Source: Porodaedalea pini
Taxonomy: Eukaryota; Basidiomycota; Agaricomycetes; Hymenochaetales; Hymenochaetaceae
NCBI GenBank assembly: GCA_002794775.1
Contig: NBAY01000048.1
Coordinates: forward strand, 62,001 to 126,000
DNA: 64,000 bases
Direction: 5' to 3'
Under the pieces are notes generated by a model that had not been told where the DNA came from, did no database searches, and was given only the letters and a program-made list of their open reading frames with translations. Position 1 is the first letter of the stretch; each line of letters opens with the position of its first letter. Positions 43,788 through 56,330 of this stretch are shown here, one piece after another. Made by a program: the position numbers and the translations under genes.

Positions 43788-45118
43788 ATGGCGCAGAATC
43801 CGTATTTGGAGTCACTCTTCTCACTCGAAGGAAAGGTCGCCGTGCTAACGTGAGTCCAGTAATCACGATAAAGAGAGATTTCAGCTTTTTGATATTGATT
43901 GAACTCATTTGCCTATATAATTACCTAGAGGAGGTACGAGAGGCATCGGACAATCGCTTGCGCTCGCGTTAGCTAAGGCAGGCGCGGACATCGTGCTGAT
44001 ACAGGTGCGACAAATTGTTACATTTTATGTCACTGTGAGTTACGTTGATCAATGTTTTATTGGAAATAGAGGGATGAGAACAACCAAGAAACTGCAACAA
44101 AAATACGCGATGCCCCCGCGGGTCGCAAAGCTTGGATCGTTACGTGCGATCTGTCCTCTAAAGAGGAAGTCGGAAGCATCGTGAAACGCATCGTAGCACC
44201 TGAAGCAGAGGGTGGACTTGGTCTGCACATAGATATCCTGATTAACTGTGGCGGGATACAACGAAGGTGAGTATGTTTTGCAACACCATCCTGCGAATCG
44301 CTCAGTTGATTATGTTTTATAAGACATCCGTCTCATTTGTTTCCTGATGACGATTGGCAAGAGGTTCGTACAGATCACTGAAGTGGAAGCTGCTGGAGCT
44401 AATATACTGAAACGAACCTTAGGTACTCCAAGTGAACCTCAACACTGTTTGGACGCTCTCCCGCGATGTCGGCCGGCATATGCTCGAACGGCGCGAAGGC
44501 GGCGCCGATGATGTTTCTTCCCTACCCCGAGGAAAGATCATCAATATTGCTAGCTTGTTATCCTTCCAAGGAACGTTGATTTGAGTGCAATTTGATTAAA
44601 ACGCTGAGATATTATTTTTCTTGCAGGTGGAGTAACGGTCCCCGCCTACGCAGCTGCAAAGCATGGCGTTCTCGGGACGGTAAGGCTCTTGCTTGATTAT
44701 GAGTTAGCTACCTTATAATCACTTTGAATACTTGATAAGACAAAGGCTCTCTCAAACGAATGGAGCTCGAAAGGGATCAACGTCAACTGGTCCATCTTCC
44801 ACACATTATTTATCTACAAGGTTTTTCTAATTCTCCTATGTACATTTTAGCATCGCACCAGGCTACATCAACACCGACGTAAGATCCACTTCTTCCGTAC
44901 TGAGATTTGACGCCAAATTAATAGTGCTTCCATCGCAGATGAACACAGCCCTGATCGCGAACCCGACGCGCGCACGGCAGATCCTCGAGCGCATCCCTGC
45001 GGGCCGCTGGGGCACTCCCGAAGACTTCGAAGGTGCGGTACTCTTCCTCGCGAGCCGTGCGTCGGACTACGTCTGTGGGGAGACAGTCACCGTGGACGGG
45101 GGCTGGATGGGACGATAG
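43788..45118 (+). CDS. KduD-like short-chain dehydrogenase (2-deoxy-D-gluconate 3-dehydrogenase type), damaged splice donor
   Basis: Classical SDR, likely acting on keto-deoxy-gluconate-type sugar acids with NAD(P). About nine exons. [20 protein letters not shown] opens the protein, and the cofactor motif TGGTRGIG spans intron 1. ADIVLIQ then [41 protein letters not shown] and [14 protein letters not shown] follow. The catalytic pair lies in [12 protein letters not shown] (Tyr-x3-Lys), then [35 protein letters not shown] and the C-terminal [13 protein letters not shown]. All exons join in phase except one. After SFQ-G at 44570 the expected donor GTACGT reads GAACGT (44571-44576), and no other donor gives phase 1 for the acceptor at 44626. 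Either a splice-site mutation, a base error, or an unusual site. The downstream exons remain open. Confidence 0.82.
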
Positions 45119-45762
45119 GATAGCAGTATCCAAACAATATTACGTTTATGAGAATGGAATCATTCAGATTGCAGCTTTGGAAGAAGCTCTTCTATACGAT
45201 GAATGTGTAGTTCCAATTTGTACAGCTAGATCATATATGCATGCAATGCCTTCAGCGGGATGCTTTTGAAAGAAGGCAGCGCACGTTCCACAGAGCATGT
45301 CTTTCAGCGCATTGATTCTCGGTGTACAGTGAAAATGAGTCATAAATAATGCTTCAAGAGATATCGGTGAAGAAGTAAACATTCCGGAACTTAGTGTCAT
45401 CATAGCCAGAACATATAGGTAGACTGCAACAAGATGGGTGTTTCGAAGAGGATGGCAACACACAAATTTGAGTGAAATAAGGGATGTGAAGAATGCTTTC
45501 ACTACCATCCAAGACAGCTAATACCAAGGTTCGTTCCTGGTAGACCATCACGGACAGAGTATAAATGTACAAGGGAAGTGGCAGATTTATACCTACGAAG
45601 CTAGCGAGAAATAAAATAAGAGTGACTGTTTTGCTGAGTACAGTATATGGGTAAGAATATCAGTAGTATAGACCGCGCGCCTGTGGTAGATAGAATGAGT
45701 GGTTCGCACAAGTCAATCTGGGTAGAAAAGCTCAATGGAGTCCTTCCTCGACCCTTTATCCC
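45119..45762. other. convergent intergenic region
   Basis: About 640 bp between the SDR stop and the 3' end of the F-box gene on the other strand. ORFs of up to 114 codons lack conserved features. Nothing else seen. Confidence 0.35.
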
Positions 45763-47473
45763 TCAATGCAACCAGCATCCCGCTATATGGCTCGATATAA
45801 TCCTCCAGAATGTCCGCTTTATTTTCCGGGTCTTCACCGTTGTAAGTTTACAGACAGGAACTGAAGCTATATTCCTCGAGAGGCGCGGAAAGACTAGATC
45901 CCCTTGCCTATTGACTGCAAAAATGCCGTAGTCTATCCTCTGCTTTCCCAATGTGACTAAAAGTCGTCCTAACCGTGATAGCTCTGGCTCCAGCTGTATG
46001 CTGGCCCAAGGAATATCGTCTGCTGAGGGATACTGAATGGACCGAGTATTGCTTATTAACGTCCACTTGTCCGCGCTCGACTGGCATGGGTTAAAAATGG
46101 CTCGTATCGAAGCCAAATGGGGACCCGGAGATTCAGTAGTCCTAGCGATTATCGAGACCGTGGCGGTTTTCGAATCAAGCTTCCACGGATAATCGTAGAG
46201 GGAGTATTGCACATCGCATAGTATCGGACTCGGAGATCCGTCATCCTTATGCACAGCTGGCCGGAAGTAACTGTTGTCTAAATCTCTAAACTCGAGGGCT
46301 TCCGAAGCTGACGACAATGAGAGAGTCAGCGCCTGTATAAGTGAAAAGGCACATAACCATGTTGCATCGCTCTTGTAATCGACGTAAAATAAGTGATCGC
46401 GCCAAATTTGAAGGTGCCGCGGTTCTTTCTCCATCACCTAACGAAATGCAGATAGACATGCCTGAGATAAATGCTCTAGACAGTAGTGAAGATTGAGCCA
46501 CTCACAGTGCGTTGGTATCTGCCCATTTGGTTCTCTTCCCAATTCATGGCAATGAATGTATTACCACGTACACCGAATACTGCAAACTTCCCCGACACTG
46601 CACAGGTGCTATACCAGGCATCTGGACCTTCCATTTCAAGCGTAGTGGCCGTCGTCTCTTGCATAGAGATGATATATGCAGAATTTGGGACAAGTCGTAG
46701 CACCTTGAAGAAACTATAAGGGTCTAAATTAGTAGCTGACGATTATAGAGACACTAAACGTAGTACGTCACCTTTTTATGACAGTTTCGTCCTCAGGGGC
46801 GCCTCGGGTACGAACTTGCACACTCAAGGCCAAAGTTATGCTACAATCTTGACAGACATCGAAATCGTAGTGGACGATGCTGTCACGGTCGTCATTCTTA
46901 AGTTCTTCATGAACAGTTCCGATATCGAGCGACCAGATGCAATGGTCCCCATTTTCAAGATCGAGAATGCGGAGCTCTTTATAACCGGCGGCAGTACAGC
47001 GCATGAAAAGAAATCGTCCACCTGGAGCGATCTTAACAGAGTGAATACGGTAATGTTGCTCATCCGATAGTCTCTCCGGACGATCCGGGATGATCGCCCT
47101 TATAGGCGTGTACACGGCTGTCATCAAAGGTCCTTTCACCATTGAACTATAAACCCGCATTGCTCGGATGACTATCTCGCGTAACTGCGCGCAAGTGAGG
47201 ACATCAACGTCAATGTACGGCGGCAGGTCCGGTGCACAAGCCTGATCAAGCTCGTTCAGCTTAACGAGCCACAAATGCCGCGCATCGAATGCGATGAAAT
47301 GCTGCAAGTATGGGCACGTCTGTTTAAGGCATCACACAGAGAAATGAGCTTCTTATATCAGTTGGGACAAAGAATTCTTCATCTCACCCTTTCTAGACAA
47401 AGAATATCCGTCACTTCTAGCTCGTATAGGATTCTAAGTAGCACGTCTTAGAGGATGTCCAAGATCTTCATTG
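45763..47473 (-). pseudogene. F-box-type protein with a stop at codon 8
   Basis: Four exons: 47473-47388, 47319-46772, 46713-46506 and 46437-45763. Exon 1 reads MKILDIL, TAA (47452-47450), then DVLLRILYELEVTDILCLER, the F-box core. The paralogue at 29125 has Gln (CAG) at exactly this position (DIPQDVLLRIL), so CAA to TAA is the simplest cause. Everything after is intact: TCPYLQHFIAFDARHLWLVK, ELDQACAPDLPPYIDVDVLT, KIAPGGRFLFMRC, KELRILDLENGDHCIW, MNWEENQMGRYQRT, HLQIWRDHLFYVDYKSDATW and so on to 45763. Introns are 68, 58 and 68 bp with good sites. No ATG lies between the stop and exon 2, so the F-box would be lost. The rest resembles the beta-propeller-like C-termini of Agaricomycete F-box proteins, which recruit substrates to SCF ligases. 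Confidence 0.8.
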
Positions 47474-48691
47474 CGTGACTCAGATCTCAAGCAAGCCAGT
47501 GCCAATGTCACACCTCGAGTTACGGTCTTGACGAGTCCAGAAAACGCGTTCGATTACCCTGATCTATAGTTTAGGACAGTTGGAATCTATGTCCTTCAAG
47601 CTCTGGGTATTTGGGAGGCGTGGGATTAAGAGATAAAAGCACAAGCCTGGGACGTAGATCTGTCGATTGTAGTTGTAAAGCGCCGAAGAGGATTATACTG
47701 AGATGGGGTTTGATCAATAGCTGATCGGCACGGTAAGTTTGGGTTTTGAAATTGAAGCGGAGCCGAAAAAGAGTGTTCAACTTCCGCGTGCGTAGATTGA
47801 GATTCCGCTTTTGTATTATTTTTCTCGACTGATTCTTGGTAATTACCAGGCACAATTTCTTCATAGCTCGCTTTTTCTCGACTATAAAACTCGGAAAGGT
47901 TCAGACTCGGGATCGCGTAAGAGAAGATATATTCGGCTCTGCAGCAAATACTATGTAGTACAGAGCTCCGACAGAGCTACTGGCTCAGTAACGACAAAAA
48001 TGTGAGCTCAGGTGACAGGAAGAAATGAAGGCACCGGTGCGCGTATACAAGGCGCACATAAAGTATCTAAAGAGTAAAGCTCTGAAGTGCGTGAACGCGT
48101 CGTTGTCCAGTGAATGATGGACGCGCTACGGATAGGAATACTAATGTAAGACGTGAGTGGCATTTCACTGGCCGTTCCATGTATGCCTTGATTTTCAAAA
48201 AATCGGATCATATCGTACCAAGCCAGTCTGGTGTCAAGGGCTGAGGAATAGGACGAGCATCGAAGAAATGAGACGAAAATCACGAGGTTTATGCGCGTCA
48301 TCAGGTTGGCCTGCGTAAGTTGCTGTTGCTGTTGCTGTCCAATCGAAGCAGCTAGTTGGAAGCAAGCAGGACCACAGTGGTTTCTTGAAGATCCAACATT
48401 TAACCATGAATGCCCAGGTTCGATAAAGGAAGCAACCTCGACAACTGTCGAAGAGAAGGTCCAAAGCAAGAGGTGAAGCGAAATGGAAACAGCTATTTTT
48501 TTACGTCGATAGTTTCGATACCCGGCAGCCACAATAGAAACACGCCAAAAACAAACAAGTCAGAACAAGTACACATATAACATGCTCATACAACATCATG
48601 AAAGCCTATGCAATAAAAAGCAGAACAATCAACACTTGATCGTGCCCCGAGAGCCAAATCAAATCGTAGAGTTTGAGACTTGTACATGCAC
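47474..48691. other. intergenic, one doubtful minus-strand ORF
   Basis: No gene that I trust. A minus-strand frame at 48532-48008 (174 codons) has a hydrophobic stretch near its start and a short Gln run, but no homology-like motif and an erratic composition. A smaller one at 47864-47571 is similar. The last part is the 3' flank of the transcription-factor gene. Confidence 0.35.
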
Positions 48692-51600
48692 TCAGCTCAT
48701 CAATGGGGCTGGAGGTGCGGGTGTCCCACCAGACTGAGGCCACGGTTGCCATTGCACATGGCTAGGCAGCGACATCCAGAAGCCGCCGTCAAGCGCATGG
48801 TCGTCCGCAAGCATCTGCGCGAGTCCATCTACTTCCGTCGACGGCCAGTTCAAGTCGAACTGAGAGAGGTTCAGACTCGCGGTTGCGTTCGGGCTCATCT
48901 GGTACAGTTCGAATGCCGGCCCTGAGCCATTGACGTCGACATTCACGCTATTCGTGCCATTTCCGTACCCGTTTGCTACGGCACGTGAAGGCGCCTGAGA
49001 ATACAGCTGCTGTGGTTGGGTGCGCGAGTGCTGGTGGTGATGTATAGGTGCAGGCCCTCGCCGGTAGGGCGCAGACGCGAGGCTGTTCGCGAACCGAGAG
49101 CTAGATCCTGCGTTCATCTGGCCTCCAAAAAGCGCATCCGTCGCAATAGGTTGGTGCAAGGATCTCCCGGCATGCATAGAATGAGACGCTGCTCCCCTCT
49201 CGGAAAACTTCGCACTGACGTCGAGACGTGGCATCGGCAGATGCGCAAGAACGGCTTCGGTCGCGGGACTGTGCATGTGGTGCATAGGCGCCTCATGAGA
49301 GAGTGAAGTCCCCACCGCATTCACAAGGGGCCCAGACGTGAGTGACGTCGAGGAAACGACAGGTGAAGTGGAACTGGACGTAGGCGCAGTCGATGCCACT
49401 TTAGTACCTTCAGGGCGTGCTAGATTAGAAGCCGAATCTTTTGTGGCACTGGATTCCGCGGTTGCGCTTGCAGCTGGTGACGCTCCAGAGGGAAGGTCCA
49501 CTGGTCGGCGTTTCGGGGTACCAAGTTGCGACGCAACACCGTCGACACCGCGGCTGAACACGCGGAGAAGTCCATTTAATAGACGAGCATACCGGACGCC
49601 TGAATGTTGGTCATCCGAGCTCGCGCAAGCCAGGCAAACGATCACTTTTTTCACTAGCTGCACGATGGCCCGTTGGTCTTGTGGAACGACGGCACCAACG
49701 AATACAGCCTTGTAAAACAGAGTCATTACATATTTTTTCAGTAATGTCAGCACTACACATACCTTTAAAAGAAAAACACCCGCATATCTGATTGAAGTGT
49801 AAGAAAGTTAACAATTGAAGATGCGAAAATCCGAAATACTGACTGAAAGTACAAAAAAAATCTCCAGGGTAAGTAAGTCATCGCACCACTAGGATGTAGT
49901 CTCTCTACGCAGATATGTAACAGTTCCGTCTTCAGGCTCGATCAGTCTCGGATTCATACCAAATAGTTAAGAAAAGAATGTACCGCGGCATCAATGGCTT
50001 CAAGAATGAAGCGCGCATCCGGACTTCCCATCGGTCCACGCGGGAAGATGACGTTGTCCGCGATTTTCTTGCCATCCTGCGATGTCGATGTGTTGCGTTG
50101 TACATGAGCCTGAAAGGCGAAGGCATAGATGTAGAGTCGCGTATAGTGCTTCGTAGTAACGCCGTTCAGAAATACTGCTGAAGTCCGTACCGCAAGAACT
50201 TACGAAAGTCAACCAAACACATTCAGGCACAATGGCAGTATCCCAATTCTTTCCCTCCCAGTTCAATCGGAACCCATTCTAGCCAGAATTTCTTCAACTG
50301 CTAGCTTCAAGTGGAAATATATGAGACACGTACAATACCTGACATGGCGAGGCGAACAAACGGATATCAGTGCGAATTTTGCAAGGGAAAGCAGAACGCG
50401 TACTTCGTGTAAGCTCGTCCAGATACCTGCATCATTACGTGTAAGCAAAAAACGAAGCTTGTTGATCTCACATCTGGCCTTACTTATGATAATCACCCAC
50501 GCGTACGAGTGCGATCGTCCGATCTTTCGATGGATAGAGGACGTCATGAGCAGATGCCATCGTCTGTGTCAGCTCTGTGTAACTGTATACCGATCGACAA
50601 CAGTCAGTTGGCTCATGCAATGATAATCATAGAAGATTCCTCACGCTTGGAGCATGGCAGAGAAATCGTCTTGTAGGCCATCGATAGCGCGCAGAGATGG
50701 GAAGGTCTCAGACGCGGATGGTACAGCACCACTATGCGTGCGTTGGAAGCAGAGGCCGGGACCTTTAAAAACAGGTTTGTTATGGCTCTGTATCCGGCGA
50801 AAGAAGGGAGTTAACTACCTCTGCTCCAGAATGCTTTGCCCGAACGGATCGAGATGCTAAACCAGATGGTTCATTATCAAGAATTCTCGCTACCTGAACA
50901 CCTTCACTCACCTTCTGTCAAAGATGTAGCAATCTGGACCGACGACGTTGAGCAGTTCCAATCTTGACTAAGGATTTAGATACGTACAAGTCCACGCTAG
51001 TCTGTCTCTGTCGAGACGCTCATTCTCGTTCCTCGCATCTGCATCACTGTCCTTGTCTCCACTGTCTTCAACTCCTGGAGATAGTGGTCTGAGCGTTTTC
51101 TGGTCGAGGCCCAGCATATAGCTGGGATAATGATTTTAGACAATAGAAAAACACAATATCCAGGTTGATGCGCACCCTATTCGGACAGCCATCCCAACAA
51201 GCATCCAAGCCATTCGGTGCTCATCATCCTCAGTTGCAGCCTCTGTACGGCGAGGAAGGTTTTCTACACACATTCTTAGAAATGGTTGCGTGTAAAAAAG
51301 GACACATACCTGATAAGAGGAGCAAGGCCTCCACGGCGCCAACGGAGGCATACTTTCCGAGGATAAGTTCATTGATGAGCGTTTGCATGTACTCCCAGCT
51401 ACGAGAATGCACATCGAACATCTTCTCTTGACGTGAGGCGATGACGACGATTGCGGTGAGCAGCGGTGCTTCTTCCGCTGCAAAACGCGCGAGTTCCGTT
51501 GGGCAACGTGGAATGTGATGGTGCGGAACCATCGGAAAGACTGCGTGTGCACGCGAGAAGTATTGCCCGACAAGGTGCGCGAGCGTGGCAGGTGAGAGCA

Positions 51601-52722
51601 CGCGATCGCGCACGAGCGCGTAGGTCGAGAGAGAAGGTGGCGTAGCTGCGCGATGCGTATGCTGGTGCGCATGCGTATCACACGAAACGAGCGAGCCATC
51701 CTCTGACTTAAGACCAGGGCCACGAGTAAGATCAGAGTCAGGATCCCCGTCGTGTCCATGTGTTGGTGAACTGGCTGAAGCAGGCTCGCTGATGCTCGTG
51801 CGGCGTTTCATCTTGTTTTTGCGGTCTACGTCGGCGGCAAGTGCAAGCAGATTGAGAGCATCAGTGGGGTTACGGAGGGATGCAGCGGCGAGGCTTTGCG
51901 GGTCGACGCGATCCCTATCGCCTGCATTCTCAGATCCTGAAGTGGACGAGTCGAGGCGCATTATTTTCCGAGGCGGGCCCTCGGAGTCGGACCTAGCATT
52001 TACGTCTTGCTCCATCTCCGCGTCGATGTCGAGATCGGACGTCGAGAATGTGACTGACTTGGTTTCGTTTTCTAATAGAGAGGGCAGAATTGTCAGTTTA
52101 TGTAAGACAAGAAACACCATATAGAAGGCAAACGGAAACCCATGACACAAAAGGCTCCGGAAATAACAATGCCCTATTGCTTATAGGCCATAGAACTTGC
52201 AATGGCCATTGTATCAAGGCGCAATTTTGCTCGTCTGCGCACCGCGATGCCCTGCAACAGAAGTTGTATGGCGCATTGACTAGCGTATCCGAACCGCGAT
52301 AAGTCTGCAGCCTCTCTTCTACCTGCATCTCTTTCCATACGAGGACGCCGCCTCATCGCATCACAAAATGTAGAGCATATAAACGTACTTTGAACAGATG
52401 CCCGACCATCCGCACCCCTGTCGATGTCTGGCATAGCTGTCGATGACCTCCTGATGATCTTGCCGCCTCTGTACGACGGCGCAAAGACACACTCCCGCCT
52501 CTCACGTTTACATCGTGCACATGGGGGCTGCCCAGGTGCGTCTATGTCTCCAAGATCACACTTTGCTTTGCGTGAACGCTGTGTGCAGGGTGTTGATAAC
52601 ATGATGGTTTGAAGAGAGCTTGAAGGACATACACAGTGTAGACACGCCTTGTACGCTCTCCTGCGCGTTTGTTCGGCGCTGATAGCTGCGTCGACTGAGG
52701 ATTCGGGAGAAGAGCCGTGCAT
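48692..52722 (-). CDS. Zn2Cys6 fungal-type transcription factor with fungal_trans domain
   Basis: A zinc-cluster regulator of about 900-1000 residues in a dozen or so exons. The start [11 protein letters not shown] (52722) leads to the binuclear cluster KACLHC, intron, [26 protein letters not shown]. All six cysteines are present, with the usual intron after the second. A Ser/Asp-rich linker includes [20 protein letters not shown] and KIMRLDSS. The fungal_trans region follows: [151 protein letters not shown] and [15 protein letters not shown]. The C-terminal exon (to 48692) is a long Ser/His/Gln-rich activation-like tail ending PAPPAPLMS. Target genes unknown. Confidence 0.88.
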
Positions 52723-53356
52723 CACCGTCGTAGGTGTCGTCGACAACGGTTATCGACGGGGACAAGAGATGAGTGGCCCGTGTGGCCCGAAACAAGACTA
52801 CACGTGAGTCGTGAGCACCACTTTCCATACATGAATAACTGTGCACGTGGATTTTGTTCGCCTCGACTTGCAAAGTAACTGAAGACCCTGCTGGATACCC
52901 ATTTCACTTTGACTGAGACAAAGATATGCGATACTCTGGACAGGATAATACGTGCCCTATGGTAAGTGTACAGGTCGAATGAGCCATTGTGGGGTACTGA
53001 AACAGATGCGTGCGGTACGTCAAAGAGAGGGATGAAGTTGGGGACATTGATACAGTTGATGGTTACGATTCAGCTCGAAGGACCAAGTATAAAAATTTAT
53101 AATGCTGAAGTTTTGCTGGTCAAAACAGGGCTCGCGAATAATGGCCGTATTGATCAATGAAGCAAATGAAGACTCGGATCAGTTTTTTAGTCGAAGGATA
53201 GCGAGACGAACGAGAATCGAGGAATCGCAGTCGGCGGTAACGGTCAAGCGGGAACTCGGGATATCAAAAGGTAGGAGAGGATGCTGAAGCTTTGCAGATC
53301 GACTGCCTTTTAACATCGAGGAACGGGGCCATTACGAAAGTCGAGGATATGCTTCA
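52723..53356. other. intergenic between transcription factor and MYND cluster
   Basis: About 630 bp. Contains the promoter of the zinc-cluster gene and the 3' flank of MYND paralogue 1. No coding frame that I can support. Confidence 0.35.
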
Positions 53357-55623
53357 TCACTCGCTGAGCGGAAGAACAACATCAAAGGTTTTCCAGACGT
53401 CAAGTATTTGCTTAGATCCGTGATGAAGCTTTGCGTAGATATCCTCTAGAGTCTCGTCGACGTCATCGCGCTCTGCTTCCAGTACATTCCCGTTCTGGTC
53501 GCGCGCTTCTGAACGCACAGCAATAGAGGCTGGGCCGTTTTTCAAATGAAGATTCGAAGCAGGGCGCCTCAGCGTTGGCTTGATCAGCAGGAGGAACAAG
53601 ACGCGCTGCTTCGGATTGCCGTCCTCAGAAATGTAATGGACAACCGTCGTCTCGCCCTGGTATGCCCCTTCAGGATGTACACCGAACTGGTGCTCAAGGC
53701 CCTCCATCTGCATCTGTAACTGTTGGACAGGATCGTCGAAGCCTATCTTGAGGTAGTCCTCGAAAGGCATTGTCTTGATTACGTGGGGGACCTTGGCATA
53801 GTCGACGGTCGTCACTGGCGGACCAAGCACGCGCCGCCCCGTTCGTGGAGTGGCGCTCTCAATAGCTGCGACGCTGTTTATGTGCCGACGCACGTCGATC
53901 ATCACAAAGCACTTGAGAAAGCCGATGACTTAAGTCGGATCGTCGGGACATTCTGTCAGGAAAACGTCCGAGAGAAGCGAGGCAAGAAGTTTGTGCTCAC
54001 AGTTTCGTTCGGTGTCCATCCCCTTGCATGCCTTCTTATGATTGGACCATGCGATCGACTGGCAGTTTCGATCGCAATATAGCGCAGTCCGGCATCCGGT
54101 GCACCTCTGAAGGCTGGTCCTAGGCTTTGGCTTCTTACACTATGTGAGGACGTCAGTGGATGGCAGGAGAAAAGAGGTCCGCCGAGCAACTTACATGATG
54201 GCACGCTTCAATCTCCCTCTTCGGCACCTTGTCTTTGTACTCGAGTTCGTACAGTCGTTTACAGACAGCGAATTCAAGGACGAGCTTTTCAAACTTCCTC
54301 CATTCCGCCTCGAATCCGGATCTCTTCACAGCGTGATGGAGTTCTGACGCGGAGATCATCCTCATCGCACCAATGACAGGTACCAGAACCTCGTTGGTTA
54401 CAAGGAAGGGTGGGATCACCTCGCTAAGAAGGGACTTGATTCTCTTTGCGAAGTCATCGCCTAATGACGGATCGATATATTGAGCGTACCATACGACTAC
54501 GCGAAGAAGTCCATTCTGCACAGCCTGGATCATGCATGGCTTAGATGCCTGAGCATCGCAGCAGTCGAACATGAAGAAAAAGCAATACGACACCGCTCGA
54601 AAAGCAGGCTGGCTCTTCTCAGTCGGATGAAAGTGCTGGTTTGATATCTCGAGCATTGCATCGGCGAATAGCTTCCCGGCTCCACTCCTACGGAAAGTCT
54701 GGGTTATCCCGTCGTACCCTGTACTTCTGAAAGAATTCACGATGATGGCACTGTCGGCTAAAGCGTCAAAAGAAAGATCGCTAACTGATGCCTGGATTTG
54801 CTGGAAAAGGATCCTGAATTTCGCTAAAGCAGTGTCTGCAACCCCTTCCGCGGTCAGATCCGACTTCCGAGTCATAAACATCCTGATATGCGAGAAAGGA
54901 TCGCATGTCCTCCTCAAAAGATACGAAGCAAGGAAAGCAGAGGCGTGCAATGAGTCGGGCCAGTTGTTTGGCGACATGTTCTCGTGATACCAGACGTTAA
55001 GCGCCATGTCCAAGACCTCGTCAGTAAGGAGTAGCTCACTGACGCCAGAGCCGCAATTACCGATGGCGAACAGAACGTCCGTGACTAAACGTAGAAGTTC
55101 GTGATTAAATTCGTCAAGGCCTTCTGACTCGATGCGGCTTATAGCACGTCCATGTACATAAGTACACCACCTGACGATCTGTGTCAAGTTATTGGCTATT
55201 ATGGGCGCCAGAGCTGCCTCGTTGCCATTTTGAGATTCTATGTTGAGCCTCCGTTTCATATACGCGATGGCGATAAAAGATTCGAACGCAAGGTCTGGAC
55301 CTGATGTCATCGCCATGTTCTCTTCCTCTGTGACCTTAAGATGGTGACAGAACATTTCCAGCACGTTCGAAAGGAGGCCTCGAGGGAACGAGTCAGATTC
55401 AACAGATAGCTGAATAGCGCGAAAATGCCCATAAGAGCCTTCTCTGGCTGCAGCGATGGCCTGAAAAAATATATAAGTTCAAGAGTTTTATAAAGTGGCC
55501 TGCTTTCGAAGGTAGACGAACAAGTTTGGGATTCTCATCCACCATCTGCAAGGCCGCCTTCATTTCAAGCTCTGTGGTATCCTCCCGTTTGGTAGGCGAT
55601 GAATCGGACGTTTCCGTCTGCAT
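53357..55623 (-). CDS. MYND-type zinc-finger protein, paralogue 1
   Basis: Four exons: 55623-55522, 55460-54195, 54139 to about 54013, and about 53930-53357. Exon 1 begins MQTETSDSSPTKRED and has KAALQMVDENPKL. Exon 2 is a long helical region (AIAAAREGSYGHFRAIQLSV, LLLTDEVLDMALNVWYHE, FLVTNEVLVPVIGAMRMIS) ending KDKVPKREIEACHH. Exon 3 is the MYND finger C-x6-RTSLQRCTGCRTALYC, DRNCQSIAWSNHKKACKG. The C-terminal exon begins FIGFLKCFVMIDVRRH and ends KTFDVVLPLSE. Function unknown; MYND fingers bind Pro-rich peptides, and the family is expanded in Agaricomycetes. Introns are 61 and 55 bp plus one around 54012-53931. Intact. Confidence 0.88.
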
Positions 55624-56330
55624 TCTTGCGGAGCTATGAAGCCGGGTGGAAATTTAGGATGAGGGTGGTGAAGTGAGAGCATGCACGTTAGAAAAGTCGT
55701 CCGAGCCTTTTCAGATGTCGTCCGTCAGAACCACCTCCAGCTGTCAAAGTCACGTTGAGAATCACGGGATGGATAATCACTCTTCAGATCGAGAGGAGTC
55801 CGTTCCTCGAGCGTTTTCACGTCGATAATAACCTAACCTATCTTTTATAACATGAGCCGGAGGTATATGACACTTGTAGGTTTTTTAAAGTAAAGATAAA
55901 CTTGGCGTTAGTGAAAAACGCGTCGCGCGGAGTTCATATATTCAAACTCCGTTGGCCGTCGGAGTTTCAAATTGCATTTATAGTCTTCTCGTGCTCGGAC
56001 AAGAACATCAAAGAAACGAGCATATCTGAGGGATTTTATTTACTGACTACATTAGCTCGCAAGTGCAACTCAAAGCTACTATGTAGAGGCACAACTAATT
56101 AAACTCTGTTTTCAACCACTGTACAAGATAGAGAGCAACAAGACGTATTGTGGAATGAAGAACTTCATCGTAGAAAAAAGGAGATGAGCAAGATTGGCTG
56201 AAGTACGATGTATCATAATGATTTCGACAACTTGATGAAATAATGTAGAGGGAATGCAGGTACAGCACCCACTGCATGCCGGAAGAAACGGAAGCCGTTG
56301 TCGAGACAATCGCAGAGAAAAACAATTTCT
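55624..56330. other. intergenic between MYND paralogues 1 and 2
   Basis: About 700 bp. 5' flank of paralogue 1 and 3' flank of paralogue 2. No coding frame that I can support and no obvious copy of the 58606/59732 repeat. Confidence 0.35.

Noticed and set aside
43682..43972. Upstream ATG frame (96 codons) as the start of the SDR
   Set aside because: It is in a different frame from the conserved SDR N-terminus, which begins with the ATG at 43788.
4536..45118. A reassigned stop codon (TAA/TAG as Gln) to explain the in-frame stops
   Set aside because: MAM33, RPC31, YRA1, CNOT9, KGD2, COG7, AA9 and ERG6 all end at the expected family C-termini with standard stops and contain none internally.
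48008..48532. 174-codon minus-strand ORF with a hydrophobic start
   Set aside because: No conserved pattern, odd composition, no splice or promoter support; probably chance.
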